From Crambe crambe (lineage: Eukaryota; Porifera; Demospongiae; Poecilosclerida; Crambeidae), in assembly GCA_963924555.1 (NCBI GenBank), contig OZ004590.1, positions 372,001 to 436,000 of the forward strand: 64,000 nucleotides of DNA, in the 5' to 3' direction. The position numbers and the translations under genes are program-made. Positions within the stretch are counted from its first letter, which is position 1, and each line of letters opens with the position of its first letter. This document shows, in pieces, positions 1 to 11,144 of the stretch. The notes below the pieces were generated by a model that saw only the letters and a program-made list of their open reading frames with translations, ran no database searches and was not told the origin of the DNA.

Positions 1-230
1 ATGGTCACCAGTATCCTCTATGCTAGTACAAACTATATCTGCACTTGATGATCTATATCTCTATTCCTAGTTGAGGAACATTGTTTTCTAGAAAAGGAGT
101 TGATTAAGGACCCATGGCCATTACTCTCCAAAAAGATAAGGTGTGTTCTGTTCCAATGGTCACCAGTATCCTCTATGCTAGTACAAACCATATCTGCACT
201 TGATGATCTATATCTCTTTCTCGTGCCCAG
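1..230 (-). repeat. 155-bp satellite, inverted block
   Basis: One and a half units of the satellite that fills 1885-4560, but in the opposite orientation. The words CACCAGTATCCTCTATGCTA and TAGTTGAGGAACATTG recur as reverse complements of the later array. The open frames here are repeat shadows. The block lies on the far side of the 90-bp array from its relatives, so the whole 1-4560 segment is an inverted arrangement around a different satellite. Confidence 0.85.
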
Positions 231-507
231 GACACTCAGATGGAGTTGAGCTTCCCTGTATGTGCAATAATAGGAGGAGGTACAATCATATAAAATGCTA
301 CAATGATCAAGACTTGCTGATTCAGAAATTATCCCTGAAGAGAACTTCTCTACCACCAGCTACTGAGAAATCTGACTCCAAAAAAAAAAAAAAACAAAAA
401 AACACACACACACAAAATGATTATGTTAATTAACAGCAGAAATGTACTCTTAATTACATACCTTTGATGAATACATGGTGTACCCATGCACTTGAATGCT
501 GACTACA
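231..507. other. Non-repetitive spacer with A-rich tract
   Basis: No gene is supported. The stretch contains an A-rich tract near 380-400 followed by a short CA repeat. The small open frame across it runs out of the satellite and ends in the A tract, so it is not considered coding. Confidence 0.5.
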
Positions 508-510
508 TTG

Positions 511-1710
511 GATGCTACCAACCAGAGTTCAGGGCACCAGACTACCATACACGTTTCCACCCCATTACCTGCTGAATGCTACATTTCATGCTGAACGTTG
601 GATGCTACCAACCAGAGTTCAGGGCACCAGACTACCATACACGTTTCCACCCCATCACCTGCTGAATGCTACATTTCATGCTGAACGTTGGATGCTACCA
701 ACCAGAGTTCAGGGCACCAGACTACCATACACGTTTCCACCCCATCACCTGCTGAATGCTACATTTCATGCTGAACGTTGGATGCTACCAACCAGAGTTC
801 AGGGCACCAGACTACCATACACGTTTCCACCCCATCACCTGCTGAATGCTACATTTCATGCTGAACGTTGGATGCTACCAACCAGAGTTCAGGGCACCAG
901 ACTACCATACACGTTTCCACCCCATCACCTGCTGAATGCTACATTTCATGCTGAACGTTGGATGCTACCAACCAGAGTTCAGGGCACCAGACTACCATAC
1001 ACGTTTCCACCCCATCACCTGCTGAATGCTACATTTCATGCTGAACGTTGGATGCTACCAACCAGAGTTCAGGGCACCAGACTACCATACACGTTTCCAC
1101 CCCATCACCTGCTGAATGCTACATTTCATGCTGAACGTTGGATGCTACCAACCAGAGTTCAGGGCACCAGACTACCATACACGTTTCCACCCCATCACCT
1201 GCTGAATGCTACATTTCATGCTGAACGTTGGATGCTACCAGGGCACCAGACTACCATACACGTTTCCACCCCATCACCTGCTGAATGCTACATTTCATGC
1301 TGAACGTTGGATGCTACCAGGGCACCAGACTACCATACACGTTTCCACCCCATCACCTGCTGAATGCTACATTTCATGCTGAACGTTGGATGCTACCAAC
1401 CAGAGTTCAGGGCACCACACGTTTCCACCCCATTACCTGCTGAATGCTACATTTCATGATGCTACCAACCAGAGTTCAGGGCACCAGACTACCATACATG
1501 TTTCCACCCCATTACCTGCTGAATGCTACATTTCATGATGCTACCAACCAGAGTTCAGGGCACCAGACTACCATACACGTTTCCACCCCATTACTTGCAC
1601 ATTTCATGCTGAACGTTGGATGCTACCAACCAGAGTTCAGGGACGTTGGATGCTACCAACCAGAGTTCAGGGCACCAGAATACCATACATGTTTCCACCC
1701 CATTACTTGA
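511..1710 (+). repeat. 90-bp tandem satellite (30-codon period)
   Basis: Eight consecutive near-identical 90-bp units start at 511, 601, 691, 781, 871, 961, 1051 and 1141, each opening GATGCTACCAACCAGAGTTC. Two shortened units follow (1231 and ~1310), lacking about 10 bp after GATGCTACCA. After that come degenerate, partly deleted units to about 1710. Because 90 is a multiple of three and the unit has no stop in one frame, an open frame of 263 codons appears. It has no start context, intron signals or recognisable domain, so I treat it as satellite DNA, not a gene. Near-identity of the central units and decay at the 3' edge is typical of arrays homogenised by unequal exchange. Confidence 0.95.
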
Positions 1711-1884
1711 TGTACATCACTCCTTAAATTTCATGATGAATTAATAAGAAGTCATGATATAGAATTTGCTTGCTAGCAAGTAATCATAGAAAAAAATGAA
1801 CAGCATCCAGTTTCACAGAAGTGGCAGAAGTTTTTCAATCAGGCGGCAAAGAATTCACTCATCTCACTGCTCAGTAGTAAAACA
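1711..1884. other. Unique spacer between two satellites
   Basis: Non-repetitive sequence with no open frame worth calling. It separates the 90-bp array from the 155-bp array. Confidence 0.5.
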
Positions 1885-4560
1885 GCCATGAGTTCCTCAA
1901 CTAGATGTATAGAAAGATAGATCATGAAGTGCAGATGATTTGTACTAACATAGAGGATACTGGTGACCAAGCATACCTGAACATAACGGTCATGGGTCCT
2001 TAATCAACCCCTCTTCTAGAAAACAATGTTCCTCAACTAGGAATAGAGATATAGATCACCAAGTGCAGATATAGTTTGTACTAGCAAAGAGGGTACTGGT
2101 GACCATTCGAACAAAACACACCTTATCTTTTTGGAGAGTAACGGCCATGGGTCCTTAATCAACCCCTCTTATAGAAAACAATGTTCCTCAACTAGGAATA
2201 GAGATATAAATTGTCAAGTGCAGATATAGTTTGTACTAGCATAGAGGATAATGGTGACCATTGGAACAGAACACACCTTATTTTTTTGGAGAGTAATGGC
2301 TATGGGTCCTTAATCAACTCCTCTTCTAGAAAACAATGTTCCTCAACTAGGAATAGAGATATAGATCATCAAGTGTAGATATAGTTTGTACTAGCATAGA
2401 GGATACTGGTGACCATTAGAACAGAACGCACCTTATCTTTTTGGAGAGTAACGGCTATGGGTCCTTAATCAACTCCTCTTCTAGAAAACAATGTTCCTCA
2501 ACTAGGAATAGAGATATAGATCATAGATCATTAAAATGCAGATATAGTTTGACCATTGGAACAGAACGCACCTTATCTTTTTAGAGAGTAACGGCCATGG
2601 GTCCTTAATCAACTCCTCTTCTAGAAAACAATGTTCCTCAACTAGGAATAGAGATATAGATCATCAAGTGCAGATATAGTTTGTACTAGCATAGAGGATA
2701 CTGGTGACCATTAGAACAGAATGCACCTTATCTTTTTGGAGAGTAACGGCTATGGGTCCTTAATCAACTCCTCTTCTAGAAAACAATGTTCCTCAACTAG
2801 GAATAGAGAAATAGATCATCAAGTGCAGATATAGTTTGTACTAGCTTAAAGGATAATGGTGACCATTTGAACAGAATGCACCTTATCTTTTGGAGAGTAA
2901 CGGCCATGGGTCCCTCTTCTAGAAACGATGTTCCTTAACTAGGAAGAGAGATATAGATCATCAAGTGCAGATATAATTCGTACTAGCATAGAGGGTACTG
3001 GTGCCCATTTGAACAGAACGCACCTTATCTTTTTGGAGAGTAACGGCCATGGGTCCTTAATCAACTCCTTCTAGAAAACAATGTTCCTCAACTAGGAATA
3101 GAGATATAGATCATCAAGTGCAGATATGGTATGGAGGATACTGGTGACCATTTGAACAGAACACACCTTATCCTTTTGGAGAGTAACGGCCATGGGTCCT
3201 TAATCAACTCCTCTTCTAGAAAACAATGTTCCTCAACTAGGAATAGAGATATAGATCATCAAGTGCAGATATGGTATGGAGGATACTGCTGACCATTTGA
3301 ACAGAACACACCTTATCCTTTTGGAGAGTAACGGCCATGGGTCCTTAATCAACTCCTCTTCTAGAAAACAATGTTCCTCAACTAGGAATAGAGATATAGA
3401 TCATCAAGTGCAGATATGGTATGGAGGATACTGCTGACCATTTGAACAGAACACACCTTATCCTTTTGGAGAGTAACGGCCATGGGTCCTTAATCAACTC
3501 CTCTTCTAGAAAACAATGTTCCTCAACTAGGAATAGAGATATAGATCACCAAGTGCAGATATAGTTTGTACTAGCAAAGACGGTACTGGTGACCATTTGA
3601 ACAAAACACACCTTATCTTTTTGGAGAGTAACGGCCATGGGTCCTTAATCAACCCCTCTTATAGAAAACAATGTTCCTCAACTAGGAATAGAGATATAGA
3701 TCATAGATCATTAAAATGCAGATATAGTTTGACCATTGGAACAGAACGCACCTTATCTTTTTAGAGAGTAACGGCCATGGGTCCTTAATCAACTCCTCTT
3801 CTAGAAAACAATGTTCCTCAACTAGGAATAGAAATATAAATCGTCAAGTGCAGATATGGTTTTAACTAGCATAGAGAATACTGGTGACGATTGGAACAGA
3901 ACGCACCTTATCTTTTCGAATAGTAACAGCCATGGGTCCTTAATCAACCCCTCTTCTAGTAAACAATGTTCCTCAACTAGGAATAGAGATATACGTAGAT
4001 CATCAAGTGCAGATATAGTTTGTACTAGCATAGAGGATAATGGTGACCATTTGAACAGAACACACCTTATCTTTTTGGAGAGTAACGGCCCATGGATCCT
4101 TAATCAACCCCTCTTCTAGAAAATAATGTTCCTCAACTAGGAATAGAGATATAAATCGTCAAATGCAGATATAGTTTTAACTAGCATAGAGAATACTGGT
4201 GACCATTGGAACAGAATGCACCTTATCTTTTCAAAGAGTAACAGCCATGGGTCCTTAATCAGCCCCTCTTCTAGTAAACAATGTTCCTCAACTAGGAATA
4301 GAGATATACATCATCAAGTGCAGATATAGTTAGTACTAGCATAGAGGATACTGGTGACCATTGGAACAGAACGCACCTTATCTATTTGGAGAGTAACGGC
4401 TATGGGTCCTTAATCAACTCCTCTTCTAGAAAACAATGTTCCTCAACTAGGAATAGTGATATAAATTATATATAGTTTGTACTAGCATAGAGGATACTGG
4501 TGACCATTGGAACAGAATGCACCTTATCGTTTAGGACAGTAATGGCCATGGATCCTTAAT
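1885..4560 (+). repeat. 155-bp tandem satellite array
   Basis: About 17-18 tandem units of roughly 155 bp, recognised by TTCCTCAACTAGGAATAGAG recurring every ~140-157 bp and by the linked words GGTCCTTAATCAAC and TGGTGACCATT. Units differ by point changes and small deletions (for example some lack the block before TGACCATTGG, at ~2549 and ~3730). Some neighbouring units share the same variant (3130-3470), a sign of multi-unit amplification. Frames of 60-90 codons inside the array are shadows. Confidence 0.93.
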
Positions 4561-5187
4561 TTTTTTTGACCATTCCTCTTCTTGAATATTATATTACTCT
4601 TTTACATTGATGGAAGTAAGTGAGATGCTCTGAGGTTACTTCATACTCCTTCCTCAATGTATCAGATATATTACACTTGCCTGGATCCATGCCACTTAGC
4701 TAGATTTTAGTCCAGTAGCTTATTGAGTAGCTGCAAGTAGCACTGCAAGTAGCTCGTTTAATCCGAATGTATGGGGTTAAATCAATTAAAGATGACGTCA
4801 TTTAGGTCCTTAGAAATGGGTCCTAGCCTAATTTTTTATCCAAATAATACTTGCGTGTTTGGCTGATGCTGTTGGTGTGATGCTTATTGCTACGATTATT
4901 TGGATAGTTTGTAGCTCCTTTGAAGGAAGCTTTCTATCTTTTATCACCAGTTTTAGATGCCAGGACTAAGCCTTTCCTAAGTACCACTACTAGTTTTTGT
5001 GGATGTGCTACAATTAGAAACAAAGATGATCGAACAGAAGAGGATGCTATGCAGCATTGGCTGGACAGAACAACTCTAAATTGGATATTACAACGGAGGT
5101 GTGAGTAAAGACTGTAACTACCAAGTTTCATAACCTAGGAGAAAACAGAAAATTTGTTTGCACGTGTCCACCATTAGCTAGCTCTGT
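4561..5187. other. Intergenic, no clear gene
   Basis: The array breaks off at a T tract near 4560. A 62-codon frame at 4920-5108 ends next to a good splice donor (GTGAGT at 5100), but the encoded peptide matches nothing I know. It could be an exon of the decayed transposon that continues at 5274, or chance. Confidence 0.4.
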
Positions 5188-5265
5188 TTCACACTAATTG
5201 AACTCATTTGCATCCAACTCCAGATTACCTTGATTGTCCTCTTCTCCAAATATCATGTCCATGAT
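5188..5265 (-). pseudogene. Acidic tail remnant of CXC transposon protein
   Basis: On the minus strand a short frame reads TCNHSEEIMDMIFGEEDN and ends in a stop near 5188. It looks like the end of a Cys-rich tail followed by an acidic tail, as in the remnant at 7332-7640 (CRNCCNTTERDHDVDIMDF). It abuts, on the opposite strand, the better preserved CXC remnant at 5274-5434. Low confidence because it is short. Confidence 0.3.
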
Positions 5266-5273
5266 TTCTTCTG

Positions 5274-5434
5274 AGTGGTTACAAGTGCATCACAGGCTGC
5301 TCCACCAGACGCTGCAGCTGCCTCAGGAAACAGACCCAGTGTGGCGAAGAGTGCCAGTGCCAGAATTGTGACAATCTCTATCCCCCCTCTGATGACAACA
5401 CCCAGCAAGAGGCTAGTGAACCCTTACAATGGTA
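5274..5434 (+). pseudogene. CXC (tesmin-like) Cys-rich domain, transposon remnant
   Basis: Frame from about 5275 encodes KCITGCSTRRCSCLRKQTQC followed by GEECQCQNCDN, then an acidic tail and a stop at 5432-5434. The spacing of nine cysteines matches the tesmin/TSO1-type CXC zinc-binding module that ends many invertebrate transposon proteins. Upstream the frame closes, so this is either a 3' exon (acceptor at about 5273) or a fragment. The overlapping Ala/Ser-rich frame is a shadow. Related remnants lie at 7332-7640 (-) and 58030-58420 (+). Confidence 0.6.
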
Positions 5435-6510
5435 AGCTTTACTTCCCACCCATGATTAACTAGTGGTTCCAGAATCATAGAATTTGGTCGGCTTGTTGCC
5501 ACATGTCAACATGTTCTTTGCCAATGTCATCTGAGGGTGTAGCCAGGTGTTTTGTTGTATATCCTCCAACCATTCAGAATGTTGTTTGTTTGTTTGTTTG
5601 ATTTTGGCTTTCTAAATTTTAGAAAATGGGCTGTCGGTGATACATTAGCAAAGCCAGTGGCATATTTCTTGTCATATGCAGTTCCAATTAAATGTATAAA
5701 TACCAACTGTATATTGGTGTTAGGGTGTTATACACCATAATTATGATAGTTTGACTTGCACATGGGGGTTGGTGAAGGTACATCTATTGCTCTGTATAGC
5801 TCTAGCTATGCTTTGTGGATTCATTTTTGTGGCTACAAATGAAGTGTCTTCACACCCTGGTACTTACCATTTCTAACCCAATGAGCCCTTCGGGTATGTG
5901 TTGGCATATTCATAACTTTATTGATATCCACCCTACAGGGCCGGCAGTGCAGATGGCTGCATCAAGAGGCAACTCTGGAGAGACAGGGCATACTCCCAAG
6001 CTGGCTCACATACCTATTGTCTTGTGTGGCTGTGATAGCTATTACATATTTGCCTTGTATCTCTACTCATAATGACTTTTTTAATAATTCATTATCAACA
6101 ACTGATTACCTTGTGGTCAGGTATGGATGTTCATACAAAAAAGGTAGAGGCGCATGTCTAGTCTACCGCCTTGATTGATAACAGCTGAAATTGTAGCGTG
6201 TGTAGCGCGCTTTCTACCGTTGGGAACAAAATGTATTTTGCGTGAGTGTAACTTCAGTTCATGGTCTCAAAGATGGTGCAGAATTTAAGTCGTGGCCACT
6301 TACAGAAAATCCAGTTGCACCTCTACCGTCAAGGCACTTGTTTCCAAGTGATCGTGACTTCGTGTATCTGGAAGTAACAACTTTTTCACATAGTTAGATA
6401 GGTCTATGTGTGATCTGTTTGTGTGAAGTGTTTTACTTACTACACGTATAAAGTGTAAGAGTTATAGCAGGAATTATAAGTTAACTAAACAGGAAAATAT
6501 TCCAAATGAA
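5435..6510. other. Intergenic, no gene supported
   Basis: Two overlapping 85-codon frames at 5815-6178 share sequence in different registers and neither has a recognisable domain. A possible acceptor (CCCTACAG at ~5939) is isolated. I see no gene here. Confidence 0.45.
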
Positions 6511-6511
6511 G

Positions 6512-6577
6512 AACTTCCGGTGCAAATAAAATTGTATGGGGCCCTATGACTTCCGGTTCCGCTGGCGTAACGACTGT
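6512..6577 (+). repeat. Short dispersed repeat, copy 1
   Basis: About 65 bp ending GACTTCCGGTTCCGCTGGCG and TAACGACTG. It matches 9527-9594 in the same orientation with point differences. The two direct copies bracket a stretch rich in transposon remnants, so they could be ends of one larger element or unrelated dispersed copies. Confidence 0.55.
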
Positions 6578-6578
6578 A

Positions 6579-6579
<1 letters not shown>

Positions 6580-6611
<32 letters not shown>

Positions 6612-6612
6612 C
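6580..6612. repeat. (AAT)n microsatellite
   Basis: Eleven or so AAT trinucleotides. A comparable tract precedes the homologous dispersed repeat at 20820. Confidence 0.85.
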
Positions 6613-6840
6613 AGATCGACGTACCGGCTTACTGGCTATAGTCATCAAAATTCTGCTTTGGCCATCTGTTAGAGCGGCACCTAGAGGCTGATCTTTTGCT
6701 ATTAGTTTTGACTAAGGCTCTACTACACTATTCGAGCACTCGGAACACTAGCTAATCTTTCGAGGCCATTTTGAAGCGCACGTTGGTAGGGGGCGGGGCT
6801 TATGGGCGGAGCCACGTAAGCTTAGCTAGGTCTTCGTTTA
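6613..6840 (+). repeat. Dispersed repeat family A, copy 1
   Basis: About 220 bp beginning GATCGACGTACCGGCTTACT and containing CATCTGTTAGAGCGGCACCT. It matches 20821-21020 in the same orientation, 23985-24128 in reverse, and a worn fragment near 47890. All copies end in or near GGGCGGAGCCACGTAAGCTT or an A/T microsatellite. No coding capacity is seen. Confidence 0.75.
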
Positions 6841-7331
6841 GCTAGCTACTACAGTCAGTCGTTACTCAACCTTAAATTTTAATTTTTTATGACGTCATGT
6901 TTGACTTGCCACGTGGGCAATTTTTTGTTGAAGAAGTGGTAGGTAGTTCTAGCCTCTCTACTCTCCTTTAGAGCAGTTTTCAGTGGCCACGCTTGAAGTA
7001 CCTATGCAGGAAAGCTGTAAAAACAAGCTATGTGTTTATGGAGTGTAGATAGCTAGGCACTCTGTTTTTAACGGGGAACTTCTGTTAGATGGATTAAAGA
7101 GCTGTACTTGGGTCTCGTTGGAAAGCGCGCTCTAGGACAACATTGGAAAGCGTGCACAATTCAATAACCAGGTATGTTAAAGATAGTTATTTTACCAGTA
7201 GATATGTCATTTTAAAGTAGATGTATAGGTGTCGAAAAATATAATCCACGAGATTACAGAATGATAATAATAATAGAGCTACAATAAATCCATCTATCAT
7301 CCTCACTTTCAATTTCAAAGTCAATTTCATC

Positions 7332-7640
7332 TTAAAAAACGAAGTCCATAATATCAACATCATGATCTCTCTCTGTGGTGTTGCAGCAGTTTCTGCATTC
7401 ATATCCAGCTGAGCAAGAGTTCGCCTTCTTTCTACAAACACCTGTAACCTCTTATCAAACTCTCAAGTCTATTCCTGATGGTCTTGATGTTTTCATTAGT
7501 GTCTCACACTACAGCGAGTGAGTTATTCTTTATGGACCATCTGTAATAATTATGATAGTGACTGAAGTATTGTCCCCACAGGTGCAGAACCCAGCAGGAT
7601 CTCTTCCAGTGCTTCATTGGAGGCTGTCATCCCATTTTCA
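7332..7640 (-). pseudogene. Decayed CXC-type transposon protein, 3' part
   Basis: Minus-strand frame from about 7633 reads MKHWKRSCWVLHLWGQYFSH, later NENIKTIRNRLESLIRG with an internal stop. A shifted frame then gives AGYECRNCCNTTERDHDVDI and a stop at 7332. This order (HW+RSCWVL motif, a D/N-E-N-I helix, Cys-rich module, acidic tail) is that of the CXC-tailed transposon proteins also seen at 58030-58420. At least two frame breaks and one stop make it non-functional. The N-terminal exon of the same gene may be the Cys-rich frame at 8729-8962 on the same strand. Confidence 0.55.
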
Positions 7641-8050
7641 AATTTTGTTCTGAACCACGGATGTCATCAAGCCATTTATGATGCTGTTCTTCCACCGACA
7701 ATCCCAGGTTATTGAACATAGAGTAGTGGGTGGCCGGACATTGTGTAATAAAACCTTTTGAAGTACACCGTACCCACTAATTGTAGGAATTCCAAATAGC
7801 CTGACTTCCAGTTTAAGGGTAACCCTTAGGCAGCTTTAGTATTAGCCAGTGGCTAGTTGGTTTGCCTTGTGCCCATTTTGGACACTAAAGTTATAAAATA
7901 AAAGGTTCCTGAAGCAGTACTTCTAGTAATAAGGAAGCAGAAAAGTGGCTTTACCTATCCCACTGAAAAAGGACACATAATCACAGCCAGTACATACCAA
8001 CAGTGTCTGAAGAACATGGGGTAACTCTGATGGTGTGAGCTTGCCTAGCT

Positions 8051-8059
8051 CTGGATCAG
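8051..8059. repeat. 9-bp target-site duplication, left
   Basis: CTGGATCAG immediately before the element at 8060-8644. The identical 9-mer follows the element at 8645-8653 in direct orientation. Confidence 0.85.
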
Positions 8060-8644
8060 TAGTCTGACGTAGCCGACCCTTTACCTTCCTTTTCTTGGGG
8101 GCGGGGGAAGGAGAAAGGGTCTGGTGACTCTAGCATCAACGACTTGTGTCGCACATGAAAAACAACACTTGGATTCATCATGTGATATAGCCATAAACTT
8201 TTGTTTCTACCACTTTTTGGAGCCTGCCCCTTGCTTTTCTATGGGATCAAGATAGACTCGATAAGCCCTTGATGGGAATCATGGGATCGATTGTGGCTGT
8301 AGCTAGCTGTTTCAAGTGAGATGAGAAGTTATCAGCAGGTGGATCAATTGACTTATATGGCATTATGAGGCTAGGGGAGCGAGCATTAGGTGTATGGGAC
8401 GTACTATTCAAACACTGTTGTGACTCCAAGGCTCTTGTCACTTGATCCCCACTTCTTAGACCTCTCCAAGAATTCTCCTTTCTCTAACTACTGCTTTTCA
8501 CGCAAATTACTTGCGCACGGTTTATGATTGCCATGATGTAATGTTCAAAAATGACACAAGTTGTATATGCTAGAGTCACCAGACCCTTTCTCCTTCCCCC
8601 CACCCCCAAGAAAAGGAAGGTAAAGGGTCGGCTACACCAGACTA
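8060..8644. mobile_element. 585-bp TAGTCT-ended non-autonomous element
   Basis: The ends are inverted repeats of about 100 bp: left starts TAGTCTGACGTAGCCGACCC, right ends GGGTCGGCTACACCAGACTA. Both are flanked by the direct 9-bp duplication CTGGATCAG. The interior has one short minus-strand frame (8247-8441) without a known domain. The TAGTC.../...GACTA tips and the 9-bp duplication are shared with the RecQ-bearing element at 49763-57309, suggesting the same transposition machinery. A 9-bp duplication plus long terminal repeats recalls Mutator-like elements, but no Mutator transposase is visible. Confidence 0.85.
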
Positions 8645-8728
8645 CTGGATCAGCTTCTAAGGCCATGATCAGATTTTTGAGGTGAAATAGCCTTAACTCT
8701 CTGGCACTATAAAGGCTGATTTATGCAA

Positions 8729-8962
8729 TTATGTCCTTGTTTTTGGAAAAGTAACCAGCCACCTAGGTGTATGACTAGGATCTGCAAGTACCCTTGTTAT
8801 ATCCCTTCTGCAGGTTTGACAGATTACTCCATCTTCAGGGACATCAAGGCTTGATATGTACCTGTAACCCTCTACATTTTTCCACTTGGATGGCGTATTC
8901 AGATGGATTTTTCCATGGCAGAGGTAGCAAGCTTCTGTGAGGCTGGTGGTCTGCTCTGTCAT
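8729..8962 (-). pseudogene. Cys-rich N-terminal exon of a transposon gene
   Basis: 77 codons from an ATG at 8962. A CxxC pair (CYLCHGKI, residues ~13-20) and a second pair (VICQTCRRDI, ~46-55) suggest a ZAD-like zinc-binding fold. The paired spacing resembles the N-terminus of the minus-strand gene at 54588-54855 (CCSCGRD...FICRPC). The frame stops 22 residues after the second pair, in sequence that may be intron. It is followed downstream by the inserted element 8060-8644 and then by the CXC remnant at 7332-7640. I infer a single decayed gene, minus strand, interrupted by the insertion. Confidence 0.5.
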
Positions 8963-9526
8963 TGCACTATAGCTATATGTATTAGTGTACTGATAACCTT
9001 TTTTAATGATAAAATATTACCATGTATATTCGTTTGTTCCTTCTCTCCCTCAGAATACACTCAGCAGCAGTTGAAATACTAAGTAATAGGATTGTTTACC
9101 TACTTATCAACCTACATACAATTATAAACCACAAGTACACTTACCTTAACCACTTTCAGCTGCACAGTGAATGCAGCTGGACTTTGCACGCGCTAAGTAC
9201 ACTGCTGCCGATCGTGCACAAGTCCATACTTGGATGATTGTAAGCTAAGGATGTCTGAATAGTGTTGGAGAAAGTAAAGCTTTAGATCTGTGTCGGAAAA
9301 TATTATACCACGCTAGTTAGTACATCCTTTCAAAACAGGTATGTTGCGTGTTTGGTGCCCGTGCAAGTGGATTTTGGCAGTTGTAAGCGATTAAGTGCGT
9401 TAATAGTGTACTAGGAAGGTTGTGTGTCCTCGCTAACAAATTTCAAGTCCAAGAATGCACAGGTAACGGAATAAGAAAACGTTTTCTAGAGGTGCTGTTT
9501 TGATTCACCGTGCACCTACGGCAAGA
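8963..9526. other. Intergenic, no gene supported
   Basis: A 71-codon plus-strand frame at 9022-9237 is low-complexity and without a domain. Nothing else is seen. Confidence 0.45.
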
Positions 9527-9594
9527 ATTGACATTTCCGGTAAAATTAAATTTCAATGGGGCTCAATTGACTTCCGGTTTGGTTGCGTAACGAC
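9527..9594 (+). repeat. Short dispersed repeat, copy 2
   Basis: Matches 6512-6577 in direct orientation (AATGGGGCTCAATTGACTTC then CGGTTTGGTTGCGTAACGAC). It abuts the dispersed repeat B that starts at 9598. Confidence 0.55.
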
Positions 9595-9597
9595 TGA

Positions 9598-10165
9598 CTA
9601 GGGCAATGTTCAACATTCAGTTGACAGCGAGCGAGCAAGCAAGTATTCTTCAACGATTTTCATTTGCTGTTGAGTATCTGTAGCAATGTGCAGCATTTGA
9701 CAGTGAGCAATTAAAGTAGCTGATAGGCTTCAGTGCTTGATATTGCTAAGAGTCATGTAAGTGGTGGCAGGCAGCTGCATACATACTTACCTCAAAGCAC
9801 TTAGATAAGCCTAGTGCCTACAAGCCGCTTAGATAAGCCTCTTGTGCCTGCTGCCCAAAAGGCTGTAGAAATGTTGAGCTGATAGTTCATTTGTGCTTTG
9901 CTGTTGTGTTATGTAGCTAAGTGGCAGGCAGCTGCATGCATAGAAAGCTAAGTACTTACCACAAAGCACTTGGATATGTCTAGTGCCTACAATCCACTTA
10001 GATAAGCCTAGCCCTACTATCCACCATGCTATATACAAAGCGATGTAGAAATCAATCAAGCAATTGCAACTGGAGCATGCGCATAAGTGCACGCGCAGGG
10101 GCGCTACTATTGCACGACACGTACGTACGTACGTACGCCTGGGGCATTTTGGAGTGTAGACCTAG
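9598..10165 (+). repeat. Dispersed repeat family B, copy 1
   Basis: About 565 bp from CTAGGGCAATGTTCAACATT to GGAGTGTAGACCTAG, including an (ACGT)n tract near 10118-10135. Near-identical copies lie at 11145-11712 and 33372-33920; partial ones are near 22490-22600, 22935-23330 and 43855. The tips CTAGGGC/GCCCTAG are short inverted repeats (clearest in copy 3). No coding frame is conserved across the copies, so this is probably a non-autonomous element. Confidence 0.85.
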
Positions 10166-10173
10166 ATATACTA

Positions 10174-10429
10174 CACAGCGAAAAATCTACAACTTGTAAG
10201 CATTCTGTAACAGGTATGTAACAGAACAAAAATCCGTAAACCCTAGGCACCGGAAGTACTAATTTTTGATCTGTAGGCAGTTGGTGGGGCAGCAGGTCTG
10301 ATACAGTCCAAAAATACGGACCTGTTACAGACTTGTAGATTTTACTGACCCGTTACAGACCTGTGTACAGGTCATAACTGGTATGTGGGGCAGTCCAGAC
10401 CTGTTACAAGTTGTAGATTTTTCGCTGTG
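10174..10429. mobile_element. 256-bp TA-flanked MITE
   Basis: Perfect inverted ends of about 26 bp: left CACAGCGAAAAATCTACAAC, right GTTGTAGATTTTTCGCTGTG, each followed outward by TA. TA duplication and CA...TG tips fit a Tc1/mariner-type non-autonomous element. No coding capacity. Confidence 0.75.
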
Positions 10430-10639
10430 TAGAGATGCTCGTATAGCATTAGTTGGGCGAGCAAGCAGCCAGTGGTCATTTCAATGTGCTCCTCCCTCAC
10501 TTATGATTATATAGCCCCAACAGTGACTTTCAATATCTAGCTATTCAGGTTGTTAACTGACTTGGTGCATTCCCAGTTAGCATTAGAGTGTCTTCTCTGA
10601 ACCCAGGCTACCACTCCTGTTCAGACTCAGTAGCCAGTC

Positions 10640-10870
10640 TCTCAAATAATGAGCCCTCATATGCTGTAATCTGGCAGCTCTGTGTTCTGCTGACTCTGCT
10701 CTCCTTCTAGCTCTCATTTGCTCTGCTCTTTCAGCATTATCTTCTGCTGACTCTGTACATTCCCTCCTCCTGGCTCTATCTGTCGCATTTCTTTGCTAGT
10801 CTTGTTTTTCTCTGTTCCTTTGACTCTGTTCTCCTTCTAGCTCTGTCTCTTTCATTTCTTTCATGAGGTC
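10640..10870 (-). pseudogene. Arg/Glu/Ala-rich motif, Helitron-like ORF remnant
   Basis: On the minus strand, shifting frames encode repeats of the type RDRARRRTESKEQRKTRLAK and RARRRAESAEHRAARLQHMR. Tandem RRRAES/ARLQxMR repeats of this kind typically precede Helitron/Pif1-type helicase proteins in invertebrates (from memory of the family). No helicase follows here. Stops and frame changes show decay. Confidence 0.4.
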
Positions 10871-11144
10871 TCGCTCTTCTTTGCTGGTCAGTTTCTAGAG
10901 GGTGTTCTGGGGCCCTCCTTCGCTTGTTTTCTGGTTCTCTGGGTTCCATAATACTCGCTACAATAGTGCTTCAACTTCAAGCTTAACGAAAACGATCGCT
11001 TATTATGACGTTGCTTAGTAGCTATTTCGTGCGCATGCGTAAGCGCATGCGCATTTTGAGTGACGTACGTGTAACATATAAATATCGCAATTTTCAATTT
11101 TGACCAATTAGTGTGGGGCTTCGCTCGCTTCGCTCGCTCGCCAA

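Noticed and set aside
512..1303. 263-codon repetitive open frame
   Set aside because: It is the 90-bp satellite read in the one frame without stops. There is no start context, domain or splice signal, and decay at the edge ignores the frame.
511..1400. CRISPR-like regular repeats
   Set aside because: Units are head-to-tail with no unique spacers, and the surrounding genes have introns; this is satellite DNA.
5275..5463. Ala/Ser-rich frame from 5275
   Set aside because: The neighbouring frame encodes a well-spaced Cys-rich CXC module, which explains the composition better.
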